Shown here one piece after another: positions 25,537-33,771 of a stretch of DNA of 43,785 bases. Each line of letters opens with the position of its first letter. The stretch's first letter is position 1. Origin of the DNA: Acidobacteriota bacterium (GTDB lineage Bacteria; Acidobacteriota; Thermoanaerobaculia; Gp7-AA8). The stretch is from NCBI GenBank assembly GCA_019247495.1, contig JAFAOU010000182.1, positions 1 to 43,785 on the forward strand. Reading direction: 5' to 3'. Position numbers and translations under genes: made by a program. The notes under the pieces were generated by a model that was not told where the DNA came from, searched no databases, and saw only the letters and a program-made list of their open reading frames with translations.

Positions 25537-26055
25537 ATGTCCGGGGACCGCATCGCCCTCGGCATCATCCGCAAGGCGCACGGTGTCCGCGGCGAAGCGA
25601 GCGTGGAGGCGTGGTCCGATTCTCCGGAGCGATTCACTGAGGTTTCTGCGGTGACGCTTGTCTCTCCCGATGAGTCGTCGACGCGTGATGCCGCGATTGA
25701 ATCCGTCCGCATCCACGCCGGTCGCGCGTTGGTGAAGTTCGGCGGTCTCGACTCGCCCGAGGAAGTGCAGTTGCTTCAGAACTGGACGGTGGAAGTTCCC
25801 GCGTCCGAGGCGCGAAAACTGGATGAGGATGAGTACTTTCTCCATGACCTCATCGGGCTCACACTGATGGATGACCTCGGGGTTGCGCGCGGAAAAGTGA
25901 TCGAGATCGAGGAAACCGGTGGGGGCGTGCTGCTGGTCATCGAGGGACCTCGCGGTCGATTCGATGTCCCGTTTGCCGCGGACATCTGCACGAAGTTCGA
26001 CCTCGAAGCGCGGACGATCGTCGTCAATCTTCCCGAGGGCATCGAAGATCTGTGA
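25537..26055 (+). CDS. rimM: Ribosome maturation factor RimM
   Basis: The 172-residue protein begins with the RimM beta-barrel (ALGIIRKAHGVRGEASVEAWSD split as IRKAHGVRGE, VEAWSD). It continues with ALVKFGGLDSPEEVQLL and the PRC-barrel domain (DEYFLHDLIGLTLMDD, VLLVIEGPRGRFDVPF). It binds bS19/uS13 and helps mature the 30S head. It lies between khpA and trmD as usual. A 51-bp spacer with a partial repeat separates it from trmD. Confidence 0.95.
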   Translation: MSGDRIALGIIRKAHGVRGEASVEAWSDSPERFTEVSAVTLVSPDESSTRDAAIESVRIHAGRALVKFGGLDSPEEVQLLQNWTVEVPASEARKLDEDEYFLHDLIGLTLMDDLGVARGKVIEIEETGGGVLLVIEGPRGRFDVPFAADICTKFDLEARTIVVNLPEGIEDL

Positions 26056-26068
26056 CGGTCAACAGGGA

Positions 26069-26098
26069 GACGGTTCACGCGGAGACGCGGAGGGGCGG
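26069..26098 (+). repeat. Single-arm GCGGAGACGCGGAG repeat fragment before trmD
   Basis: The spacer between rimM and trmD contains TTCACGCGGAGACGCGGAGG followed by GGCGGAG. It resembles a GC-rich version of the CACAGAGACACA element at 31343-31400, but only one arm is present. It includes the GGAG that serves as the trmD Shine-Dalgarno sequence. Confidence 0.4.
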
Positions 26099-26106
26099 AG
26101 AACGGC

Positions 26107-26823
26107 ATGAGAATTGATTTCGTCACCATCTTCCCGAAGATGTTCGAGCCTCTGCTGGCTGAGGGGATCATCGCGCGTGGCGTCAAGCAGGGACTTCTGG
26201 ACGTTCGCGTTTGGGATTTGCGCGACTACGCGACGGACAAACATCGCTCGACCGACGACGAGGCGTATGGCGGCGGGCCGGGGATGGTGATGCTGGCGGA
26301 GCCGGTGTTGCGATGCGTCGACGCGATCGGTGGCGGGCATGTCGTCATGACTTCGCCGCAGGGCCGGCTCTTCAACCAAACCATCGCACGCGAGTTGGCG
26401 AACAAAGACCACGTCGTCATTCTCTGTGGGCGCTACGAAGGCTTCGACGAACGGATCCGCGAGGCGCTGCAGCCGGACGAGATTTCGATCGGCGATTTCG
26501 TCGTCTCCGGGGGTGAATTGCCGGCCATGCTCATCGCGGATGCCGTAGGCCGGATGATCGAAGGCGTCGTCGGCAACAGCGGGTCGGTCGAGGAGGACTC
26601 CTTCTTTCGGGGCCTGCTCGACTATCCGCATTACACGCGTCCCGAGGAGTTGCGGGGGATGCGGGTGGCGGACGTGCTGCTGTCAGGGCATCACGAGAAA
26701 ATTCGTAAGTGGCGGAAAGAGCAGAGTTTGCGCGCGACGCTGGCGAAGAGGCCGGACCTTCTGGAGAGCGCCGATCTGGACGACGAAGCGCGGGCGATGC
26801 TGAAGCGGATTCGGGAGGAATGA
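26107..26823 (+). CDS. trmD: tRNA (guanine-37-N1)-methyltransferase
   Basis: TrmD (238 residues) methylates G37 of tRNAs to prevent frameshifting. The SPOUT-fold trefoil knot is visible in YGGGPGMVM, ILCGRYEGFDERI and EISIGDFVVSGGELPAM; the C-terminal part has DYPHYTRP and LLSGHHEKIRKWR. The order rimM-trmD-rplS is standard. The Shine-Dalgarno GGAG is within a partial repeat. Length is typical. Confidence 0.97.
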   Translation: MRIDFVTIFPKMFEPLLAEGIIARGVKQGLLDVRVWDLRDYATDKHRSTDDEAYGGGPGMVMLAEPVLRCVDAIGGGHVVMTSPQGRLFNQTIARELANKDHVVILCGRYEGFDERIREALQPDEISIGDFVVSGGELPAMLIADAVGRMIEGVVGNSGSVEEDSFFRGLLDYPHYTRPEELRGMRVADVLLSGHHEKIRKWRKEQSLRATLAKRPDLLESADLDDEARAMLKRIREE

Positions 26824-26920
26824 GTCCCCTCTCAGTGCCGTTCTACGCCGGGCTGTTGATTAAAGAACCCAAATCGGCGATCCTTGCGGGCTCGCTTCAG
26901 AACACAGGAAGGTTGTCAAA

Positions 26921-27274
26921 ATGGCTCAGGATTTCATGAAACTCGTCGAATCGCGTGAAGCGCGAACCGACATGCCCAACTTCGCGCCCGGCGACACGAT
27001 CAAGGTCCACGTGAAGGTCAAAGAAGGCGACAAAGAGCGCATCCAGATCTTTCAGGGTCTGGTGATCTCACGCAAAGGCGGCGGCGCGCGGCAGATGTTC
27101 ACCGTCCGCAAAATCTCCGGCGGAATCGGCGTGGAGCGTATGTTCCCTCTGAACTCCCCCAGCATCGATCACATCGAGGTTGAACGCCATGGCCGGGTCC
27201 GCCGCGCGAAGCTCTACTACCTCCGGGATCTCCGCGGCAAAGCTGCCCGCATCGAAGAAAAGCGCAAACGCTAA
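26921..27274 (+). CDS. rplS: Large-subunit ribosomal protein bL19
   Basis: This 117-residue protein has the bL19 core [21 protein letters not shown] (in parts: [33 protein letters not shown]) and the C-terminal [18 protein letters not shown]. bL19 sits at the 30S/50S interface. AGGAAGG precedes the ATG. A 97-bp spacer after trmD shows no evident regulatory structure. The stop codon is followed 61 bp later by rnhB. Confidence 0.97.
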   Translation: MAQDFMKLVESREARTDMPNFAPGDTIKVHVKVKEGDKERIQIFQGLVISRKGGGARQMFTVRKISGGIGVERMFPLNSPSIDHIEVERHGRVRRAKLYYLRDLRGKAARIEEKRKR

Positions 27275-27335
27275 ACCGAAGCCGGCCGAACGGCTGGTGA
27301 CGAACCTCTTCGCGGAGTTGGCGAGGGTCGCTGAG

Positions 27336-27971
27336 ATGTCAGCGGTCGAGCGCCGGCTCCGCGATTCCGGTTTTCGGGCCATCGCCGGCACGGACGAAGT
27401 CGGCCGCGGATGTCTGGCCGGTCCTGTTGTCGCCGCCTGCGTCATTCTCGACACCGAGCCCACGCTCGTCGGTGTCAACGACTCCAAGCTTGTCGATCAC
27501 GACGACCGCATCGACGTCTGCCGGCTCATCCTCCGCCGCGCCCGCGCCTGCGCCGTCGGCGTCATCGAGCCGCGGACCATCGACGCCATCAACATTCTGC
27601 AGGCCAGCAAGCGGGCCATGATCGCGGCGGTCGAGAACCTCGAAGTCCGTCCCGACATCCTTCTGCTCGACGCCGTCACCATCGACATGGATCTGCCGCA
27701 GGTTCCGCTGATTGGAGGCGATCGGCGCAGCGTCTCCATCGCCGCGGCGTCCATCGTCGCGAAGGTCTATCGCGATCTGTTGATGGAGTCGTATCATGAC
27801 CTCTACCCTGTTTACGATTTTCGACACAACCGAGGGTACGCGACTGAGGGGCATCAGGCAGCGCTGAAACTCTACGGCCCCTCGCCGATTCACCGCAGAT
27901 CGTTCGAAGGGGTGGACGAACCGATGTTGCTGTTCGTGCGGAACGGAGCCGATGGCGATCCAACGCGATAA
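27336..27971 (+). CDS. rnhB: Ribonuclease HII
   Basis: RNase HII removes ribonucleotides and RNA primers from DNA. The catalytic Asp-Glu lies in AGTDEVGRGCLAGPVVAA; LLDAVTIDM and SIAAASIVAKVYRD supply the further acidic and conserved residues, and RHNRGYATEGHQAAL the C-terminal signature. I chose ATG 27336 (211 residues, AGGG upstream). Earlier GTG 27297 or TTG 27180 would add a leader, the latter inside rplS. Its end overlaps the TPR gene start by 20 bases. Confidence 0.93.
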   Translation: MSAVERRLRDSGFRAIAGTDEVGRGCLAGPVVAACVILDTEPTLVGVNDSKLVDHDDRIDVCRLILRRARACAVGVIEPRTIDAINILQASKRAMIAAVENLEVRPDILLLDAVTIDMDLPQVPLIGGDRRSVSIAAASIVAKVYRDLLMESYHDLYPVYDFRHNRGYATEGHQAALKLYGPSPIHRRSFEGVDEPMLLFVRNGADGDPTR

Positions 27972-30855
27972 AATCATCGCCAGCGCCGAGAAGCTGGTTG
28001 CGAAGGGGAAGATCGAGCCGGCGATCAAAGAATACGAGCGCCTCCTCGACGATAACCCCAGCGACGTCAACACTCTGAATCGCATCGGCGATCTTTGGGT
28101 GCGCATCAACCGCAACGACGAAGCGGTCAAGGTTTTCGGCAGGATCGCCGACCACTACTCGCGCGACGGCTTCTTCCTCAAAGCCATCGCCATCTACAAA
28201 AAAATCAACAAGCTCGATCCCTCCAGGCTCGACATCTACGCCAAGCTGGCCGATCTCTACGGCAAACAAGGGCTGGCCATGGAGGCCAAGAGCCAGTACC
28301 AGGTGCTCGCCGACTACTACCTCAAGCACGGCGATCCGGGGAACGCGCTGGCAATTTACCGGAAGATCTCCGAGCTCGATCCGAACTCGATCAACGTTCA
28401 CGTCAAGCTGGCCGATCTCTATTCGCAAAACAACCAGACCAAGGAAGCGCTCAAAGAGTACGACCGCGTCGGACGGATGCTGCTCAAGCGCGGCATGCTC
28501 GACGAGGCCGTGCAGGTCTTCAAGAAAGCGCTGAAAATCGATTCGAGCAACATCGAGCTGGTCGAATCGCTCGTCACGGCGCTGCTCGAGGCGAAGGATT
28601 ACGACAACGCCCTTCAGATCGTGCAGGCATCGCTCGAATCCGCGGGCGAGAACGCGAAGCTGCTCTCGGTCTACGGGCGCATCCTGCTGGCCAAAGGCGA
28701 CGCGCGCGCAGCCCGTGCGGCGCTCGAACGCGCCATCGCCAGCGATCCGAACGACACCGGCGTCCGCGAGACGCTGGCCGATCTTCATCTCCGCACCGGA
28801 AACGCCGACGGCGCGCTCGACATGCTCACGCCCGTTGTCGAAAAGGCAGTCGCACGCGGCGAGCGCGGCGCGGCAGTCGAACTGTTCAACCGCATTCTGC
28901 GCGTCGATGCCGGTCACGCACCGACGCTGGAACGCCTCGTCGCCCTCTACACGCGGCTCAACGAGGAGACGAACGTCCTTTCGGCGATGAGCAGCCTGGC
29001 CGAGGCGCACGTCGCGCGCGGCCGCTTCGAAAACGCCGCCGAGGTTCTGGAGAAGCTGATCCAGCGCGAGCCGCAGAACGCGCAGCATCGAACGAAGCTG
29101 CAGTTCGTGCGGACGCAGATCGGCGGCGTCGACACGATGCCCGCGCGGCCGACGCAAGCCGAGGTTCCGGTCGCACCGCTTTCGATGGAGATCGAGGAGC
29201 CGGTGCCATCGTTCGACTCCTTCGACGAAGAGCCTGCACTCTCCTTCGATCTTGACGCCTCGGAGCCGTTGGAGCTCGAACTCGATACCAGCTTCGAACC
29301 GCCGCCACCTCCCGTGGCGCCATCACCACCACCGCCGTCGCGGACGCCGACCTTGTCGCGCATGCAATCCGCAGTCGAACTGGCAGCAATCGATCTCGAT
29401 GCACAGGACGGCAGCGAGGATGTCGACTTCGTCACCGAACACCTCACCGAGGCCGAGGTTTTCGCGAAATACGGCCTGACCGAGAAGGCGACCGAGCACC
29501 TGCGCGCGATCATCGAACGCGCGCCGAAACATCTCGCCGCGCACGAGAAGCTGTACCGCCTCCTGCTCGACGATGGCGACGTCGACGGCGCACGCGCGGC
29601 CGCCAGCCAGTACATGACCATCCTGCAGGAAAAGGGCGACGCGGCGGCCGTCAAGAACATCCAGGACGAGTTCCTGATGCGCGGCCACTCGCTGCTGCCG
29701 CCCGCGCCGAGTGCGCCTCCGACGATGGAGCGCCCGTTGCCGGCGCTCGAAGCCGACGAGGAGCTGAGTTTCGATCTCGACTCAGGCGCGCCCGAATTCG
29801 ACCTACCGGCCATCGAACCCGAACCGGCGTTCTCATTCGACGAGCCGGAGCCCGCGATCGAAATGCCCGCATTCGAACCGGAACCGGCGCTCACGTTTGA
29901 TGCGCCTGCAGTCGCCGAGGAGTTCTCGTTCGACGCAGCAATCGATCAGGTCGAACCGGTTTTTGCGCCCGAGCCTGTCATCGACGCTCCCTCGGCCGAG
30001 GAGCTTCGCGAGCTCGATTTCTATATCGAGCAGGAGCTGTTCGACGAGGCGCGGCAAAAGATCGACGCGCTGGGTGAGCGGTTCCCCGACAACGCCGCCG
30101 TCGCCGAGCGGCGAACGCGCTTCAAATTGGCAATGGATGCCATTACCGCGGCCCCTGCGCCGGCGCCGGATGCCTTCGCACCAGCCGTTCTTTCCCGCGA
30201 CGAAATCGAAAGCGAGCTGCTCTCCGCGCTTCCGGATGATGACGACGACTTCTTCACGCCCGCGCCGCCTCCTCCACCTGCACGCGCCGCCGCGCCACCG
30301 CCGCCGCCACCCGTACACGAAGAAAATCTCTTCGCCGACGAGGACGATTTCTTCGATCTGGCCGCCGAACTGGAGTCCGAGCTGGAGGAAGAATCGGAAG
30401 AAGTCTCTCTCAGTGAAGAAGAGCAGTCGCTCGAGGAGATTTTCAAGGAGTTCAAAAAAGGCGTCGAGCAGCAACTCGATTCCGAGGACTACGACACGCA
30501 CTACAACCTCGGCATCGCCTACAAGGAAATGGGCCTGATCGACGAAGCCATCGGCGAGTTTCAACTCGCTTCAAAGGATCCGAAGCGCGCCGTCGAGTGC
30601 GCGTCGATGCTCGGTCTCTGCTTCCTCGAAAAGGGCATGCCGCAACTCGCGATCAAGTGGTACCGGAAGGGTCTGGAGATGCCGGAGATCCTTGCCGAGG
30701 AGAACGTGGGCCTCCTGTACGACCTCGGCTCTGCGTACCTGGAGGTCGGTGACACGGATAATGCGCAGAAAGCCTTCGCGGAGGTTTACAGTTTGAATTC
30801 GAACTATCGCGACATCGTCAATCGCATCAAACAGCTCGAAGACGTCCGCCGATGA
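27952..30855 (+). CDS. Large TPR protein with acidic Pro-rich FD-motif linkers
   Basis: The 967-residue protein has three parts. Residues 1 to about 400 are some ten TPR units (AIAIYKKINKLDPSRLDIYA, NALAIYRKISELDPNSINVH, EAVQVFKKALKIDSS). Residues about 417-790 are mostly low-complexity, acidic and Pro-rich, with repeated FD motifs (PSFDSFD, LSFDLD twice, FSFDEP, LTFDAP, FSFDAA) and poly-Pro, interrupted by short helical TPR-like pieces. Residues about 825-967 are TPRs again (THYNLGIAYKEMGLIDEAIGE). There is no signal peptide or membrane helix, so it is likely a cytoplasmic scaffold. Function is unknown. Its ATG overlaps rnhB by 20 bases and its end overlaps the next gene by ATGA. Confidence 0.9.
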   Translation: MAIQRDKIIASAEKLVAKGKIEPAIKEYERLLDDNPSDVNTLNRIGDLWVRINRNDEAVKVFGRIADHYSRDGFFLKAIAIYKKINKLDPSRLDIYAKLADLYGKQGLAMEAKSQYQVLADYYLKHGDPGNALAIYRKISELDPNSINVHVKLADLYSQNNQTKEALKEYDRVGRMLLKRGMLDEAVQVFKKALKIDSSNIELVESLVTALLEAKDYDNALQIVQASLESAGENAKLLSVYGRILLAKGDARAARAALERAIASDPNDTGVRETLADLHLRTGNADGALDMLTPVVEKAVARGERGAAVELFNRILRVDAGHAPTLERLVALYTRLNEETNVLSAMSSLAEAHVARGRFENAAEVLEKLIQREPQNAQHRTKLQFVRTQIGGVDTMPARPTQAEVPVAPLSMEIEEPVPSFDSFDEEPALSFDLDASEPLELELDTSFEPPPPPVAPSPPPPSRTPTLSRMQSAVELAAIDLDAQDGSEDVDFVTEHLTEAEVFAKYGLTEKATEHLRAIIERAPKHLAAHEKLYRLLLDDGDVDGARAAASQYMTILQEKGDAAAVKNIQDEFLMRGHSLLPPAPSAPPTMERPLPALEADEELSFDLDSGAPEFDLPAIEPEPAFSFDEPEPAIEMPAFEPEPALTFDAPAVAEEFSFDAAIDQVEPVFAPEPVIDAPSAEELRELDFYIEQELFDEARQKIDALGERFPDNAAVAERRTRFKLAMDAITAAPAPAPDAFAPAVLSRDEIESELLSALPDDDDDFFTPAPPPPPARAAAPPPPPPVHEENLFADEDDFFDLAAELESELEEESEEVSLSEEEQSLEEIFKEFKKGVEQQLDSEDYDTHYNLGIAYKEMGLIDEAIGEFQLASKDPKRAVECASMLGLCFLEKGMPQLAIKWYRKGLEMPEILAEENVGLLYDLGSAYLEVGDTDNAQKAFAEVYSLNSNYRDIVNRIKQLEDVRR

Positions 30856-31340
30856 ACAACACGCTCGAATCTCTCCTTCGCTTTGTCAACCTGACCACCT
30901 CCGGTTTGCTGGCCGGCTCGCTCGGCTTTGGCGAGCAGGCGCTCGTACCCGGCTGGCGCAATGAGCTGCCGCAGCACGGCGACCATCGCGCCCGCGCAAT
31001 CGCGGCATTGACCGATGCGACGAATTACTTCAACGCCATCGGCCCGGTCGCGCTCGGGACGGCCGTCACGCTCGCCGTCGGCTCGCGCGGCGTGAAGCCG
31101 GTCAAACGCGTGCTCGACGCGGCGTCCGCGATCAGTCTCGCCGGCGTGCTCGCGGCGACGATCATGGTGACCGTGCCAATTAACAAGGAGTTGGAAGGGC
31201 AAGCGCCGACCGACTATCCCAGCGACCGCTCACATTCGCTAGCGAAGAACTGGTCGCGCGCGCACGCGGTGCGAACGACGCTCGGTGTTAGCGCGTTCCT
31301 CTGCGCGGTTGCTTCGAATCTCGCGCGCCAAAAGGCTTAA
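30852..31340 (+). CDS. DUF1772-like membrane protein
   Basis: This 162-residue protein has four hydrophobic segments (LLRFVNLTTSGLLAGSLGFG, AIGPVALGTAVTLAVG, AISLAGVLAATIMVTVPIN, TLGVSAFLCAVASNLA). The conserved VPINKEL and NWSRAHAVRT near the end are typical of DUF1772 (anthrone-oxygenase-like) proteins. Its function in bacteria is unknown. The start overlaps the TPR gene stop codon (ATGA), so it is co-translated with it. It ends just before a 58-bp inverted repeat. Confidence 0.8.
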   Translation: MNNTLESLLRFVNLTTSGLLAGSLGFGEQALVPGWRNELPQHGDHRARAIAALTDATNYFNAIGPVALGTAVTLAVGSRGVKPVKRVLDAASAISLAGVLAATIMVTVPINKELEGQAPTDYPSDRSHSLAKNWSRAHAVRTTLGVSAFLCAVASNLARQKA

Positions 31341-31342
31341 TC

Positions 31343-31400
31343 ACCACAGAGACACAAAGGACACAGAGAAAATCCTCTGTGATCTCTGTGTCTCTGTGGT
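31343..31400. repeat. Inverted repeat of the CACAGAGACACA type
   Basis: Two 26-bp arms (31343-31368 and 31375-31400) match as reverse complements at 23 of 26 positions, with outer ends ACCACAGAGACACA and TGTGTCTCTGTGGT. They enclose a 6-bp loop (AAAATC). The element fills the gap between the convergent DUF1772 and thiL genes and is markedly less GC-rich than its surroundings. No T-run follows it. Confidence 0.85.
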
Positions 31401-31411
31401 TGAAAGTCTTT

Positions 31412-32317
31412 TCAGAGGAAGTGATCGAAGCCGCGCGGCTCGAGCACTTCACCGTTGATGCGGACGCCAGGTTCCTGCGTGATCCGCCCGACCGCGTAGA
31501 CCGGCCGCCCGACGCGCGCGCTCAACTCCGATTCGCGCAGCGCTGACGTGAAGAGCAGCGCGTACTCCTCGCCGCCGTGCAGCACGGCGTCGCGAACGTT
31601 GATGCCGAGTCGTGGACCGAAACGCGGGAGATCCTGAAATGCCGGTATGCGATCGCCGTCGATCAGCGCACCGACTTTCGACGCGTCGCAGAGGTGATGA
31701 AGGTCGGTCGAGAAACCGTCGGAGACGTCGATGCAACTCGTGGCGATGCTGACCAGTTTCATGCCCAGATCGACTTCGGCCTCCGGTTCGAGATGCCGGC
31801 GCTTCGCGGATTCGATGAACTCGCGTTCGGCGTAATCGGCGCCTTCCGTTCCGCGCTGGAGCAGCGATAATCCAGCCGCGGAACCACCGATTGGACGGCT
31901 GAGGTAAACGCGATCGCCGCGGCGCGCACCGCTGCGCAAAATCGGTTGACTTGCCTCGCCGATCAGCGTGACGGAGATGAACAGATGTTCGGATCGGGAG
32001 AGATCGCCGCCGGCGATTTCGACGTCGTTCTCCTTCGCCGCAATCGCCAACTCTTCGATGATCGTCGCAGCACCTTTCTCATCGGGCGAACCAATCGCGA
32101 CGATCGCATAGCGCGGCCGTCCGCCCATTGCCGCAATGTCGGAGAGATTGATGGTGAGGCTCTTGCGCGCGATCAACCGCAGCGGGATTGCGCGCGTGAA
32201 GTCGACGTTCTCGACCAGCACGTCGTTCGTGATGAGCTGACGTCCGATGATGGCGGCATCATCGCCGGCGCGCGGAAAGAGCTCGCGGATGCGAGCAATG
32301 AGATCGCGTTCGCTCAT
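31412..32317 (-). CDS. thiL: Thiamine-monophosphate kinase
   Basis: ThiL (301 residues) makes thiamine diphosphate from thiamine monophosphate and ATP. It is an AIRS/PurM-like enzyme: GDDAAIIG, NLSDIAAMGGRP, EIAGGDLSRSE, CIDVSDGFSTDL and HGGEEYALLF are all present with their metal- and ATP-binding Asp residues. Its ATG overlaps the truA stop codon by 4 bases, so thiL is the second gene of a truA-thiL operon. No other thiamine gene is in the window. Confidence 0.95.
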   Translation of the reverse strand: MSERDLIARIRELFPRAGDDAAIIGRQLITNDVLVENVDFTRAIPLRLIARKSLTINLSDIAAMGGRPRYAIVAIGSPDEKGAATIIEELAIAAKENDVEIAGGDLSRSEHLFISVTLIGEASQPILRSGARRGDRVYLSRPIGGSAAGLSLLQRGTEGADYAEREFIESAKRRHLEPEAEVDLGMKLVSIATSCIDVSDGFSTDLHHLCDASKVGALIDGDRIPAFQDLPRFGPRLGINVRDAVLHGGEEYALLFTSALRESELSARVGRPVYAVGRITQEPGVRINGEVLEPRGFDHFL

Positions 32318-33096
32318 CGCCTAATGACCGGCACAATCGGTTCCAACGGCCGGTCGAACGTCTCGCCGCGATAGGTGACCGCCTCGAGAAAGAGTCCGGA
32401 CGGCGGCGCGGTCGGCTCGACGTTGGCCGCGTTCGCACCAAGCCTCGCCGCCATCTCCTCGGCTGTTGCATTGCCACGCCCGATCTCGACCAGAAATGCC
32501 GTCAGCTTGCGGACCATCTTCCAGAGAAAATGCGACGCCTCGATGCGGAAGAGAATCAGATCGCCGCTGGCCACGGCCTGACATCGCGTAACGACGACGA
32601 TTCGCGACTCCTCTTCCTTGAGCCGCTTATCGCTGAAGGCACTGAAGTCGTGACGGCCTTCGAGCAGCGGCGCGGCGCGTGCGATGCTCTTCACATCCAG
32701 CCGGTCCTTGATCCACCAGACGAACGGCTTGGCGAAGGCGGTGCGGCGTGTGGCGATCTGGTAGAGGTAGACGCGCGAAATGGCGTCGTGCCGCGCGTGA
32801 AAACGATCGTTCGCGCGTGAGGCGGCCACGATGCTGATGTCGTGCGGCAGGAGATCGTTGATCTTGCGAGAGAGCAGCAGCGGATCGACGCTCTTGTGCG
32901 CGCGCAGATGCGCAACCTGCGCGGCCGCGTGAACGCCGGAGTCGGTACGGCCGGCGCCGCCGATTTCGCAATCCCCGAGGACCTGCATGGCCGCGCGCAG
33001 CAGGTGGCCCTGGATCGTTTTCGGCGTGTTACCCTGCGCCTGCCAGCCCGAGTACCGCGTTCCCTCGTACTCGATCGTGAGCTTGTAAGTCGGCAT
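32314..33096 (-). CDS. truA: tRNA pseudouridine(38-40) synthase TruA
   Basis: The 260-residue protein begins MPTYKLTIEYEGTRYSGWQ and holds the catalytic Asp in GAGRTDSGVHA. FHARHDAISRVYLY, GRHDFSAF and FLWKMVRKLTAFLVEIGRG are further TruA signatures. It isomerises uridines in the anticodon arm. The start codon is on the minus strand of the CATG at 33094-33097, which also gives the start of the divergent DUF971 gene. No leader or Shine-Dalgarno sequence is visible. Confidence 0.96.
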   Translation of the reverse strand: MPTYKLTIEYEGTRYSGWQAQGNTPKTIQGHLLRAAMQVLGDCEIGGAGRTDSGVHAAAQVAHLRAHKSVDPLLLSRKINDLLPHDISIVAASRANDRFHARHDAISRVYLYQIATRRTAFAKPFVWWIKDRLDVKSIARAAPLLEGRHDFSAFSDKRLKEEESRIVVVTRCQAVASGDLILFRIEASHFLWKMVRKLTAFLVEIGRGNATAEEMAARLGANAANVEPTAPPSGLFLEAVTYRGETFDRPLEPIVPVIRR

Positions 33097-33406
33097 GCGG
33101 CCCGCGTCGTTCCAGGTAGTCGGTGATCTCTTCGCGGTCGTCTGGGACGACGGCCACGAATCATACTATCCACTCGAAGCGCTGCGCCGCGCCTGCCCCT
33201 GCGCCGCCTGCTCCGGCGAGCCCGATCTCTTCGGCCGCATGTCCGCCGGCCCGCCGGCCCGCTACACGCCCGCCTCGTTCCAGATCGAGAGCGTCATTCC
33301 CATCGGCAACTACGCCCTGCAGCCGAACTGGATGGACGGTCACACGTACGGCATCTGGACGTACGAGAACCTGCGCCGCTTCTGCGACTGCGGGTCGTGC
33401 CGCTGA
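33095..33406 (+). CDS. DUF971 (gamma-butyrobetaine hydroxylase-like N-terminal domain) protein
   Basis: The 103-residue protein shows the DUF971 pattern: a strand leading to VVWDDGHESYYPLEALRRACPC, then PIGNYALQPNWMDGHTYGIW and a terminal FCDCGSC. The fold matches the small N-terminal domain of gamma-butyrobetaine hydroxylases; free-standing versions have been linked to Fe-S or apoprotein handling near Mrp/ApbC. Cys in CPCAAC and CDCGSC could bind metal, though this is inference. The ATG shares the CATG with truA, so each promoter must lie inside the other gene, or the transcripts are leaderless. Confidence 0.85.
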   Translation: MRPASFQVVGDLFAVVWDDGHESYYPLEALRRACPCAACSGEPDLFGRMSAGPPARYTPASFQIESVIPIGNYALQPNWMDGHTYGIWTYENLRRFCDCGSCR

Positions 33407-33438
33407 GCGCGTTTTTTTAATCATCTCTCTTTTTCGTC

Positions 33439-33447
33439 TGCTATTAT
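33439..33447 (+). promoter_or_regulatory. Possible extended -10 promoter for the zinc-ribbon gene
   Basis: TGCTATTAT is an extended -10 element (TGn + TATTAT) about 43 bases before the ATG at 33490, in an AT-rich stretch (33411-33448). No -35 match is evident. Confidence 0.4.
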
Positions 33448-33489
33448 CGGCCTCGTCCAATCGTCCACCTTTTCAGGAGCGTACACGCG

Positions 33490-33726
33490 ATGGCTGTTTG
33501 CTGGCGTTGTCCGAGTTGCAGCGAAGTGAGTTGCGAAGATGATGTGAACGCGACCGGCAACGCTGTCGCTTGCGATCACTGCGAGCGGCCCTTTCCGCAG
33601 CAGGACACGCTCTGCACCGTCTGCGACACGCCCAACCCATGGACGCGCCGCGACACGCTGCACTTCCTCTGCCGCGAATGCGGCACCGCGCAGACGTATT
33701 TTTCGCACCTGCCGATGGCCGGCTGA
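33490..33726 (+). CDS. Small double zinc-ribbon protein of unknown function
   Basis: I do not recognise a named family. The 78-residue protein has ten cysteines (4, 7, 10, 15, 28, 31, 42, 45, 61, 64), which form CxxC knuckles: CPSC with CDHC, and CTVC with CREC, as two zinc ribbons in a row. It has no membrane segment. AGGAG stands before the ATG and a likely extended -10 promoter precedes it. It lies 45 bp upstream of fabI on the same strand. It could be a nucleic-acid or protein-binding adaptor, but nothing in the sequence fixes this. Confidence 0.8.
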   Translation: MAVCWRCPSCSEVSCEDDVNATGNAVACDHCERPFPQQDTLCTVCDTPNPWTRRDTLHFLCRECGTAQTYFSHLPMAG

Positions 33727-33771
33727 CGCCCGGCGCGGCCTTGCTATGATCCGCCTCCTGAAGGGGGCAAC

